NCBI GenBank assembly: GCA_003598175.1
Contig: QZKN01000170.1
Location: 1-64,000, forward strand
DNA length: 64,000 bases
Direction: 5' to 3'
Source of the DNA: Candidatus Omnitrophota bacterium
Lineage (GTDB): Bacteria > Hinthialibacterota > Hinthialibacteria > Hinthialibacterales > Hinthialibacteraceae
Every line of letters starts with the position of its first letter. Positions within the stretch are counted from its first letter, which is position 1. This document shows, in pieces, positions 50,598-60,245 of the stretch. A program made the position numbers and the translations under genes. The notes below the pieces were generated by a model. It saw only the letters and a list, made by a program, of their open reading frames with translations, was not told where the DNA came from and did no database searches.

Positions 50598-52166
50598 TCA
50601 TCGATTCGTTTCAAAAAATACATAGGCGACGCTGCCGTCCGGATAAAAAATGGTTTTTATCGGTTTCACACCGGAGATTTCATTGGGTCCGGCCACAATC
50701 AGGTTCTTGCCCGGCGCGAGAAAATACCATTGCGCAATGTTGGCATACCGTTCAAATTCGCGCGCGCGAAAATCGCGGTAAACGGGCACGTAGGTGTAAA
50801 ATGGAATGATATATTCAGGAAAATCCACGCTGGAGAAAGGCGAGGGCGGCCGTCCTGAAAAAGCGGCCAGGTAAATGGGATGCAGACGAACATTGGGCGA
50901 GACGACCACGCGGTCGTATTTGTGTTTTTCGGCTTCGGCGTATTCCACCACTTCACGAATACCGAATTGAAATGCGGGCGCGGCAAAAATCGGCGACCGG
51001 ATCGCGTAAATACCACTCACTACGCCCGCGTTGACCAGCAGGGCGACGGCAATTCCCACTTGCAGCCATTTTCTAATTTTGTAACGATTGATTTTTTTGG
51101 TAACAATAAAAATTCCCGACGCACTGACGATTTCGAGCATAGGCATACCGCAAGCCGAACGCAGCGAATTGGGCATGCTGTACAGATCGTAACGGTCGAA
51201 CGTCATGGCGGACGGAATGGAAAAAAGCAGGAACCAGCAAAGAAAAATGCCGCTGATCTTGTCTCGGCGGCGAAGCAGGACAATCAAGCCGACCACGAAA
51301 AACGGAAATAAAACCGCCAATCCCACTCCACCCGGCATCGCCTGCAGCGGATTGGCGTCGCCGGTGAAAAAAAGAAACATCGGCGAGAGATGCTGAAGGT
51401 AATGGTACCCAAAAAGCCCCCAACCGTTTTCCAACTGAAAAACGGAGAGAAACATCCAACGCGCCTGCATGGCGTGGTAGTGCTGAACCAAAGTCCAACC
51501 ATAAGGCGTCAAAATCAGAAGGAAAATTCCCATGCCCGTGATTGTATGCCGGCCATGCGCGATCAATTCACGCCGATACAGAATGCAAATCGCGACAAGC
51601 AGCAGAGGCGTGAAAACTCGCGCGGTCGGATAGGCGTAAAACGTCAAGGCAAAGCAGATGGCGGCGCCTGTCAATTCGAGTAGACGCGCCTTGCGATTCC
51701 AACGCATGAAAAACAAAAAACCGGCGAGTTGCAGCGGGATCAGCGAGATGACTTCCCAGCCGATGCGGCTATACTGAACGTTCCAAGGCGAAATCGTGAC
51801 AAGAGCCGCCGCCAGCAATGCCGTTTTTTTATCAAATATTTCCGAAATCAACAGATAGGTGAAAAGAATCGCCAGCGTCCCCAACAATGCGGAAGGCAAA
51901 CGGACGCTATACGCATGAACGCCGAACGGAACGGAAAACAGTCCGACGAAATAGATGTATAGCGGCGTGCTGTATTCACCTGACTGCCGAAAAAAGAGCG
52001 GCCAGGATTGTCCATGATGATCCTGGCCGGTTCGATACACACTCGCGCCGTCATAGGCTTTCAGCAACTCGTCGGAATTCAAGGCAGGCGGAACCGCTTC
52101 GAGTCCGACGGTTCGAATCAGGAAGCCAACGAGAAGCAGAAGAACGATGAGCAGGCGAATGTTCAT
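50598..52166 (-). CDS. GT39/ArnT-like membrane glycosyltransferase
   Basis: A 522-residue integral membrane protein of the GT39/PMT superfamily from the ATG at 52166. The N-terminal acidic lumenal loop is characteristic: LIRTVGLEAVPPALNSDELLKAYDGASVYRTGQDHHG, then FRQSGEYSTPLYIYFVGLFSVPFGVHAYSVRLPSALLG, the standard RLPSAL segment. About eleven membrane segments follow. Such enzymes move a sugar from polyprenyl-phosphate donor to lipid A, protein or glycan. Substrates unknown. Neighbours: CBM9-like gene upstream (22-bp gap) and NYN gene downstream, all minus strand. Confidence 0.8.
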   Translation of the reverse strand: MNIRLLIVLLLLVGFLIRTVGLEAVPPALNSDELLKAYDGASVYRTGQDHHGQSWPLFFRQSGEYSTPLYIYFVGLFSVPFGVHAYSVRLPSALLGTLAILFTYLLISEIFDKKTALLAAALVTISPWNVQYSRIGWEVISLIPLQLAGFLFFMRWNRKARLLELTGAAICFALTFYAYPTARVFTPLLLVAICILYRRELIAHGRHTITGMGIFLLILTPYGWTLVQHYHAMQARWMFLSVFQLENGWGLFGYHYLQHLSPMFLFFTGDANPLQAMPGGVGLAVLFPFFVVGLIVLLRRRDKISGIFLCWFLLFSIPSAMTFDRYDLYSMPNSLRSACGMPMLEIVSASGIFIVTKKINRYKIRKWLQVGIAVALLVNAGVVSGIYAIRSPIFAAPAFQFGIREVVEYAEAEKHKYDRVVVSPNVRLHPIYLAAFSGRPPSPFSSVDFPEYIIPFYTYVPVYRDFRAREFERYANIAQWYFLAPGKNLIVAGPNEISGVKPIKTIFYPDGSVAYVFFETNR

Positions 52167-52187
52167 TCGCAAAAGGAATTCATATCG

Positions 52188-53159
52188 TTATCGAATCGGC
52201 CAGTCCGCCACGTCGGTGGTTTTCGGACCGAGAATCAAACCGGTCAGCTCGGCGCTGCTGTTCCAATTGCCGGCTCGGTTGGTGGTATTGACCTGATGTT
52301 GCCGATCGGGCGGCGTGCCGAAGGCGTCCGCGTCGTTCTGCTGCGGGCTGATGCCGATGACCTGATTCGCCTCCAGATCATGAACGACCTGAATCGGATC
52401 TTCGAAAAAGGCTTTGAATCCGTTGGCGATATGGGCGGCGTCGTTGACGTCCAATCCCACCACGCTGTTGGAGAATTGTTCGTCGAAGACAACCAGTTTG
52501 ATTTCCCACGTCCACTCGACCGGCGCTTCCAGCCACTCGCTCGCATTCGCATCGGTCACGCGAATCATGGCGGCGGATTCGACGTACGCGTCATCCAGAT
52601 CAAACGGAAACGCGGGAGGCGTCAGGCCGCCATCGATGGCTTCCAGCACCGGCGCGGAAATGAACTGCGCGCTGACGGGGACATCCGCCAATCCGATGGG
52701 CGCGTCGTCGATGGTGTTGGGAAGATCAAAGGTGTACTGCGTATGAAATTCCGAATCTTCGCCGTGGCTCGCGTTGCCGGTATTCAATCCGTTAATGATC
52801 AACTCCATACGCTCGTTGCGCCACCCGTCGCCGCTGACGGAGGAACCGCGTCCGGCGGTGTTGATGAAGACGTCGTCGATAACGGTAAAGGCGAAATAGA
52901 GCGCGTTGGTCTCATCGTCCCACGCCACTTTCATCGTGACATCCAGATCGCCGGCGGCGGTGGGCGCCGGATCGTCTCCGCTGCCGTTGACTTTCACTTC
53001 CGGCACGTCGGCCCACGCCGCGTCGGAGAGATCGCCATCGATGACCGGCAGAATACTCAGTTCGGGCGCGATCAACGTATTGACGTTCACACTCGTGTCC
53101 TGTCCATATGCGATCGTCAGTAACATCGAAAAAATTAAAATTACAAATTGTGATTTCAT
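52188..53159 (-). CDS. secreted CBM9-like (DOMON-type) protein
   Basis: A 323-residue exported protein from the ATG at 53159 (AAAGGAA 6 bp upstream; the long upstream frame is spurious). Signal peptide KSQFVILIFSMLLTIAYGQ. The mature protein matches the carbohydrate-binding module family 9-like group: VIDGDLSDAAWADVPEVKV, the standard first strand, then VTMKVAWDDETNALYFAFTVIDDV, GWRNERMELIINGLN, WEIKLVVFDEQF and later strands. It has no enzyme domain. It is followed, 21 bp on, by the GT39 gene, and probably binds carbohydrate at the surface. Confidence 0.75.
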   Translation of the reverse strand: MKSQFVILIFSMLLTIAYGQDTSVNVNTLIAPELSILPVIDGDLSDAAWADVPEVKVNGSGDDPAPTAAGDLDVTMKVAWDDETNALYFAFTVIDDVFINTAGRGSSVSGDGWRNERMELIINGLNTGNASHGEDSEFHTQYTFDLPNTIDDAPIGLADVPVSAQFISAPVLEAIDGGLTPPAFPFDLDDAYVESAAMIRVTDANASEWLEAPVEWTWEIKLVVFDEQFSNSVVGLDVNDAAHIANGFKAFFEDPIQVVHDLEANQVIGISPQQNDADAFGTPPDRQHQVNTTNRAGNWNSSAELTGLILGPKTTDVADWPIR

Positions 53160-53578
53160 CTTTATTCCTTTCAAAAACAGTATAAGGATTCGATGCTCCT
53201 CATTCAAATCATTATGCTTCCGGTCAAATGGCTGTGTCAAGTTAATGATGAGTTACCCGTCACAAATTCTAGAGAATTTAAATTTACAGAAATAATACGA
53301 ACCGCGGAGCTCCGACTGGTGCGTCAACCACGGATCCTCTGACTTTTCTCGAAATTGTTGCGTTTTTTCCCACCATTGCAATAATACTCCGCTGGAATTC
53401 ACTTCGTCGGCAAGATTGATCCCTAGCGATTGTCGATCAACCGAATCCCACGATAAAATGCTGGTACACAACAGAGGCAGTTCCTTGCCGGGCAGCGGTC
53501 TCATCCTCTATAATTTCCAGATCCACAGTTCAACCGCCATTTCGGATTGGGCTTTGTTCTGAGAAAAGGAATTACAAA
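53160..53578. other. intergenic region between CBM9-like gene and alpha/beta hydrolase
   Basis: About 420 bp. An 83-codon minus-strand frame (53253-53504) has no family match or ribosome-binding site and is not called. No repeat or promoter recognised. Confidence 0.4.
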
Positions 53579-53638
53579 ATCGAACACCATAAGTCCAATC
53601 CCATCCTCATCCGCAAATACGGCGCGCCGGGAGCGCTC

Positions 53639-54409
53639 GTGTTTCTCCTGCACGGAGGTCCAGGCGCGCCCGGTTATCTCTCCCCCGTCGCGCAGGAACT
53701 GGCAAAAAACTTTCACGTCATCGAACCGTTGCAACGCGGCAGCGGTCATGAAACGCTAACCGTTGCCCGCCATATCGCGGATTTGCATGAAATCGTGAAA
53801 GCGCATGGCCAAAATCAACGACCAGCGCTCGTCGGCCATTCGTGGGGCGCGATGCTCGCCCTCGCTTACGCCGCCGCACATCCAACCATCGCCTCTTCCC
53901 TTGTCCTGATCGGCTGCGGCTCTTTCGAACCGAACGCTCGCAAGGAAATGAACGCCATCCTCGAACAACGCACGAGCAACGAACTACGCCTGCGCATCGA
54001 GCAACTCGCCCAAGAGGTTCCCGACGCCGACAAACGGCTCCACATGTTAGGCAAATTGCTTTTGCCCATCTATTCCCATCAACTCGACCAAAGCGAAACG
54101 GAAGAAATGGATTGTGACGCGCAAGCGCATGAAGAAACCTGGGCGGACATGCTGCGATTGCAGCGGGAAGGCGTCTACCCTGCCGCCTTTACCACGATTT
54201 CTTCGCCGATAATCATGCTGCATGGGAAAGTCGATCCGCATCCCGGCCGCATGATCCATACAAGCTTGAGACCTTTTCTACCCCAATTGGAATACCGCGA
54301 ATGGGAACATTGCGGCCATTATCCCTGGCTCGAAACAGCCGTCCACGACGAATTTTATACCACCCTACGCGGCTGGCTGCTCCAACAATTTCAAAGATAT
54401 TCCTTGTAA
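53639..54409 (+). CDS. alpha/beta hydrolase, proline-iminopeptidase-like
   Basis: A 256-residue alpha/beta hydrolase from the GTG at 53639. It shows the HGGPG oxyanion motif (FLLHGGPGAPGYLSPVAQELAKNFHVIEPLQRGSG), the nucleophile elbow GHSWGAML, an acid in MLHGKVDPHPG, and the catalytic His in CGHYPWLE. The reading frame stays open well upstream: an ATC at 53579 lies 8 bp after AAAAGGA and gives an N terminus (EHHKSNPILIRKYGAPGALV) typical of the family's first strands, so the true start may be there. Substrate unknown. It precedes GH127 by 177 bp. Confidence 0.75.
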   Translation: MFLLHGGPGAPGYLSPVAQELAKNFHVIEPLQRGSGHETLTVARHIADLHEIVKAHGQNQRPALVGHSWGAMLALAYAAAHPTIASSLVLIGCGSFEPNARKEMNAILEQRTSNELRLRIEQLAQEVPDADKRLHMLGKLLLPIYSHQLDQSETEEMDCDAQAHEETWADMLRLQREGVYPAAFTTISSPIIMLHGKVDPHPGRMIHTSLRPFLPQLEYREWEHCGHYPWLETAVHDEFYTTLRGWLLQQFQRYSL

Positions 54410-54586
54410 TGTAAACCGATTCTTTTTGCGCAACTTTTGCGCACAGACACAAAACCATTCGAGAAAAAACTGCGCAAAAACAACCATTCCCAGCCTTTCC
54501 TACCCATTTCTAATTGGTGTATTTTTTGCTAAACCCTATGAAGTACCTAATGGTTTCCATCGATTCAAATTGGACATCTCTGTTTG

Positions 54587-56527
54587 ATGCAACCAAGACT
54601 TATGCCGTCATACATCAGTTCGAATTTAGCATCACTCATTCGTTTTACCGTTCATGCAGGTTGGTATGTCTTCTTATGTTTCATCATGGTAGACAATGCT
54701 TGGGCGTCATGCGCCGAATCGCAAATCGCGGCGTCCTTCACCGCCCTCGACTTGCAGGATATCAAAGTCGGCGGCGAAATCGGACGGCGCATCGGCATCA
54801 CCGCCGAAAACAACCTGCTCAAATTAAATGTAAATGACGATTTTCTCCAACCGTTTCAAGAACGACGATTCGAGGAATGCTTCATCGGCCTCGGTAATTT
54901 GATCGACAGCCTTGTCCGTTTTGCCGTCGTGACCAACGATGACCGTATTGCATCGCTGAAAGATTTTGTAATCGCGGAAATCCTCAAAGCACAGGAAGAA
55001 GACGGTTACATCGGAACCTTCATCGCCAAACGGCGCTTTGCCGCGCTTTGGGATATCGCAGAAATGGCGTATATCATCCTCGGATTGACCAGCGATTACC
55101 ATTATTTTCACCGCCAATCCTCGTTGGACGCCGCTGTCAAACTGGCGGATTACATCATTGAGCAATGGCCCGCCAATCTTGAACGCCTCAACCTGCTTAA
55201 TCCGTTTACCCTGGATATGGCCACGGTCGGACTCGAAGAATCATTACTACAATTATACGTAAACACGAGAGAAAAACGTCATTGGGACTTCTGCACAAAT
55301 GTCTTACGACTGCCGGAATGGAATGCGGACATTGTTGTAGGGCGATATTCGCCGGTGGAAGGCCATGCTTACACCTATCTGCACAAATGCCTCGCCCAGT
55401 TGCGTCTCCATCGCCGGCAACCGGATCCCTCGCTCTTGCAGCCGACAAAAAAACTCATACATTTCCTCACCGAACAAGATGGCCTCGTCATCACCGGCGC
55501 CAGCGGACAACACGAATGCTGGCATAACAATCAGGACGGAACCAGTTGTTTGGGGGAAACCTGCGCCACCGCCTATTTGATCCGACTTCTCGACGAATTA
55601 ATCCGCACCGAAGGCGATTTCCGCTATGGCGATATCATGGAGCGCGCCATCTACAACAGCTTGTTTGCGGCGCAATCGCCCGACGGACGCCGCGTGCGGT
55701 ATTACACGCCCTTCGAAGGCCCCCGCGAATATTACAAATATGACGATTATTGTTGTCCCGGCAATTACCGCCGCATTATCGCCGATCTGCCGCTTATGAT
55801 CTATTACCCAACGGAAGAAGGCGCGGCGATCAATTTATTCACCGAATCGGAATGCGAGATGGAACTGAGCGACGATCTGCTGCTGCAGATACGGCAAACC
55901 ACGCACTATCCGCATTCCGGCAATGTAACCATCCTTGTGAATCCCTCCAAACCCGCCGTATTTTCCCTCGCATTGCGAATTCCTCGCTGGTGTGAGAGCG
56001 CGATCGTCACGGTCAATGACGAGACGCAGGCCGACAGCTATCCCGGCGGCTCCTCGTGCACTCTTATGCGCCAATGGCGGGAGGGCGACCGAATCGAATT
56101 GCAAATGCCTATGCACTGGCGTTTGATCAAAGGCAGAAAAGCGCAGGCGGGAAAAGTGGCCGTCATGCGCGGTCCGCTCCTTTATGGCCTAAATCCCGCA
56201 TACAACAAAAATATGAACGCAATCGACCTGCGCGCCATCACAATCGATCCCGCTTCGATTCGCGGCCCCATGATCGATGAAAACAACGGAATCGACGGTT
56301 TGACGTGTATGGTGCGAGGATGGGAAAAAATCGGGAACACCACCGGCGAATACCCCGACCGGCTTTTCTTTCTAACCGAGTTCACCGATCCGGGATGCGA
56401 AATAATTTACTTCAACGTCCATCGCATGGAAGCGGAAGGCGTGGACGACGAATTGATTCCATCTCTCAACCAACATACGACGGCAAATCACACTGCAAAC
56501 CTACGATTTCACGCCGCCGCGCCTTAA
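54587..56527 (+). CDS. secreted GH127 beta-L-arabinofuranosidase-like glycoside hydrolase
   Basis: A 646-residue exported enzyme from the ATG at 54587 (a preceding TTG and an ATG at 54602 are alternatives). A signal peptide ends about residue 40 (HAGWYVFLCFIMVDNAWA). The GH127 zinc site is complete: Glu324 and Cys326 in GETCAT, Cys389 and Cys390 in CCPGN, matching E338, C340, C417 and C418 of HypBA1; Cys389 should be the nucleophile. Other parts: QEEDGYIGTFIAKRRFAALWDIAEMAY, MERAIYNSLFAAQSPDGRRVRYYTPFEG. Such enzymes release beta-L-arabinofuranose from hydroxyproline-linked arabinans. It precedes the GH16 gene by 39 bp, pointing to plant or algal wall sugars. Confidence 0.85.
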   Translation: MQPRLMPSYISSNLASLIRFTVHAGWYVFLCFIMVDNAWASCAESQIAASFTALDLQDIKVGGEIGRRIGITAENNLLKLNVNDDFLQPFQERRFEECFIGLGNLIDSLVRFAVVTNDDRIASLKDFVIAEILKAQEEDGYIGTFIAKRRFAALWDIAEMAYIILGLTSDYHYFHRQSSLDAAVKLADYIIEQWPANLERLNLLNPFTLDMATVGLEESLLQLYVNTREKRHWDFCTNVLRLPEWNADIVVGRYSPVEGHAYTYLHKCLAQLRLHRRQPDPSLLQPTKKLIHFLTEQDGLVITGASGQHECWHNNQDGTSCLGETCATAYLIRLLDELIRTEGDFRYGDIMERAIYNSLFAAQSPDGRRVRYYTPFEGPREYYKYDDYCCPGNYRRIIADLPLMIYYPTEEGAAINLFTESECEMELSDDLLLQIRQTTHYPHSGNVTILVNPSKPAVFSLALRIPRWCESAIVTVNDETQADSYPGGSSCTLMRQWREGDRIELQMPMHWRLIKGRKAQAGKVAVMRGPLLYGLNPAYNKNMNAIDLRAITIDPASIRGPMIDENNGIDGLTCMVRGWEKIGNTTGEYPDRLFFLTEFTDPGCEIIYFNVHRMEAEGVDDELIPSLNQHTTANHTANLRFHAAAP

Positions 56528-56566
56528 AATTTCCCCAAGACCAACTTCCCCAAAAGGAAAATCGAG

Positions 56567-57439
56567 ATGATCCGACGACTCCAAATCCTCATACCATGTT
56601 TATTCGTTACTATCACCCAAACAACCGCTTCCGAAATCAACGAAACCGCCGGCAAACAACCACCAATCCCCGCCGGCAACTATCAATTAATATGGGCCGA
56701 CGAATTCGACCGGGACGGCAAACCCGATCCGGCCAATTGGACGTATGAACGTGGTTTCGTTCGCAACGAAGAGCTACAGTGGTACCAGCCGGACAACGCG
56801 CGATGCGAAAACGGATTATTGATCATCGAAGCGCGCCGTGAACGCATTCCCAATCCACAATACGATCCCGCCGGAAATTGGAAAAGAAACCGGCAATATG
56901 CGGAATACTCATCCGCCTGCCTGACCACCAACGCCTTGCACAAATGGACCTACGGCCGTTTCGAAATGCGGGGAAGAATCGACACACGCCCCGGCCTGTG
57001 GCCCGCATTCTGGACCCTGGGAACTGCGCGCGGCTGGCCGGGCTGCGGTGAAATCGACATCATGGAATATTATCGCGGCATCCTGCTGGCCAACGCCTGC
57101 TGGGCGGGCCGCGCGCGTTGGAGCGTGGTTTGGGATGATGCCAGAATTCCACTCGCTCGCTTCAACGATCCCGAGTGGTCCTCCAAATTCCATATCTGGC
57201 GTATGGATTGGGATGAACACAACATTGAACTCTATGTCGACAATGAATTGCTCAATACAATCGAATTGAATAAAACGATCAACGGCAGCGAGGATAAAGC
57301 GAATCCCTTCCACGAACCGCATTATATCCTTCTGAATCTGGCCATTGGCGGTACAAACGGAGGAAATCCCGCCGAAACCGAATTCCCCGCCCGTTTCGAG
57401 GTCGATTATGTGCGCGTCTATCAAAAAATACGCAAATAA
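56567..57439 (+). CDS. secreted GH16 endo-beta-glucanase (laminarinase-like)
   Basis: A 290-residue exported protein with a signal peptide (RLQILIPCLFVTITQTTA). Family GH16 is clear: WADEFDRDGKPDPANWTYERG, ALHKWTYGRFEMRGRIDTRPGLWPAFWTLG, then the catalytic GCGEIDIMEYY with Glu162 (nucleophile), Asp164 and Glu167 (acid/base), and a closing strand FEVDYVRVYQK. GH16 includes laminarinases, agarases and carrageenases; the plain EIDIME core favours beta-1,3-glucanase but does not prove it. AAGGAAAATCGAG precedes the ATG. It is the second gene of the GH127-GH16 pair and is convergent with the Gfo/Idh/MocA gene (2-bp gap). Confidence 0.9.
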   Translation: MIRRLQILIPCLFVTITQTTASEINETAGKQPPIPAGNYQLIWADEFDRDGKPDPANWTYERGFVRNEELQWYQPDNARCENGLLIIEARRERIPNPQYDPAGNWKRNRQYAEYSSACLTTNALHKWTYGRFEMRGRIDTRPGLWPAFWTLGTARGWPGCGEIDIMEYYRGILLANACWAGRARWSVVWDDARIPLARFNDPEWSSKFHIWRMDWDEHNIELYVDNELLNTIELNKTINGSEDKANPFHEPHYILLNLAIGGTNGGNPAETEFPARFEVDYVRVYQKIRK

Positions 57440-57441
57440 AG

Positions 57442-58728
57442 TCACACCTCTTCCGGCAACACAAACGGTTTACGGTACGTGCGTGTTAATAACGCATTCA
57501 CTTTTTCATCTCCGATTAACACCATTTGCTTCGGATCGAACGTGACTTCTTGCTTCAAGCGATAGGAAATGTTGGCCAACAGCGGGAGGCAGGTGGATAG
57601 GAAAATTTCTTCAATTTCCGCATGCAACGTTTCCGGTTTGCCGGTTCGTATGCCGTTGATGAAATTTTGAAAATGCATGGCGTCATTTCCTCTCCCCTCG
57701 ATGATTTCCGGCTCCTTGTTACGGCCCTGATAAATTCGCGCGTTGCGGTTGTCGATTACCATATAGCCCTTGGATCCATAAAAAAGAACGCCGGAGGATT
57801 CGATATCGCCTTCGCTGTTGGTGGGCAATCCCCGGGTTTCCGCCTTCAGTATAGTACCGTCATCATACTCGAAACTTGCATGTTGCACGTTCGGCGTTTC
57901 ACCCTGATCCTGATAGCCGAATCGGCCGCCGCCTGATTGGATTTTTACCGGTAGTTTTTTGTTGAGCCCCCAGCGGCAGACGTCGATCTGATGAATTCCG
58001 TTATTGGCCATTTCCCCATTCCCGAAATGCCAGAACCAATGCCAGTTGTAATGCACGAGGTTTTCATGGTATCCCACATCCGGCCCTGGCCCTTTCCACA
58101 AATCCCAATGCAGCCAGGGAGGCGGCTCTTGCACCGGTTTGAATCCCAACGACTCGCGCGGCACGAGGACGAGCGCCTTGGCCATGTACACATCCCCGAT
58201 GACGCCATTATGCAGTTTTTCGATTGCGTTGCGATATAGATTGTGGGATCGCCGTTGCGGACCTCCTTGCGAGATCCGATTATATTTACGTACGGCTTCC
58301 ACCATCTTTTGCCCTTCCCGAATGGCATAACAAACCGGTTTTTCCACATAAGTGTGTTTCCCGTTTTGGGATGCCCAAATCGCAGCCAATGCGTGCCAGT
58401 GGTTAGGAGTGGAAATCAGGACCGCGTCGATCTCTTGATCTTCCATAATTTCTCGCATATCCGGTGTGAGTTTGGCTTTTTCTCCCGTAATTTCCTCTAA
58501 CTTCCCATTCCATTCCGTCATGCGACGTTCGTCCGGATCGCACAACGTGACTACCTTTACCTCCGGATTCTTCGCGGCTACCGGTAAGAGTTGTCCGCCC
58601 CGCCACCCCATTCCGATCATGGCCAGTCGCACCCGTTCGTTGGCGCCCGCCCAACTTTTGGAGTTGCCTATCAGTGCGGCGCCGGCCAGAATCGAGGACG
58701 AATTTGAAAGAAAATTTCTTCGTTTCAT
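57442..58728 (-). CDS. Gfo/Idh/MocA oxidoreductase with Tat-like signal
   Basis: A 428-residue protein from the ATG at 58728, with AAAGGAG 9 bp upstream. The N terminus MKRRNFLSNSSSILAGAALIG is a Tat-type signal (RR-x-F-L), consistent with export of a folded NAD(P) enzyme. The body has the Rossmann start VRLAMIGMGWRGGQLLPVA, VVTLCDPDERRM, AVLISTPNHWHALAAIWASQNGKHTYVEKPVCYAIREGQKM with the catalytic-type EKP motif, and GEMANNGIHQIDVCRWGL. Such Tat-tagged members occur in Planctomycetes-like genomes and act on sugars or glycosides. It lies 47 bp downstream of purA, same strand, and next to GH16. Confidence 0.88.
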   Translation of the reverse strand: MKRRNFLSNSSSILAGAALIGNSKSWAGANERVRLAMIGMGWRGGQLLPVAAKNPEVKVVTLCDPDERRMTEWNGKLEEITGEKAKLTPDMREIMEDQEIDAVLISTPNHWHALAAIWASQNGKHTYVEKPVCYAIREGQKMVEAVRKYNRISQGGPQRRSHNLYRNAIEKLHNGVIGDVYMAKALVLVPRESLGFKPVQEPPPWLHWDLWKGPGPDVGYHENLVHYNWHWFWHFGNGEMANNGIHQIDVCRWGLNKKLPVKIQSGGGRFGYQDQGETPNVQHASFEYDDGTILKAETRGLPTNSEGDIESSGVLFYGSKGYMVIDNRNARIYQGRNKEPEIIEGRGNDAMHFQNFINGIRTGKPETLHAEIEEIFLSTCLPLLANISYRLKQEVTFDPKQMVLIGDEKVNALLTRTYRKPFVLPEEV

Positions 58729-58775
58729 AATGGGACTCCTTTGGGTGAATTCTGTTTTATTATAATCCGGAATGA

Positions 58776-60095
<1,320 letters not shown>

Positions 60096-60245
60096 TTATG
60101 GAATGGATTGCGTTTTCACAACCCATCAATCCGTTTACGAAACGACGGGTCAAACAACATGATCCATCCTACGTCTACTGCACAAAGAAACTATTGTATA
60201 CACGCAAAGAAAGATTGACAATGAGAAGCACGGAACCGCTTTGAC

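Noticed and set aside
52008-53123. 371-codon plus-strand frame opposite the GT39 and CBM9-like genes
   Set aside because: Shadow frame; no domain, while both minus-strand genes match families.
53253-53504. 83-codon minus-strand frame in the gap before the alpha/beta hydrolase
   Set aside because: No recognisable domain or start signal; composition is like the surrounding intergenic region.
60127-60176. Partial inverted repeat upstream of purA (ACCCATC ... GACGGGT and TCCATCCTACGTC)
   Set aside because: Only partly matches the 30600 hairpin, with mismatches; too weak to list as a repeat copy.
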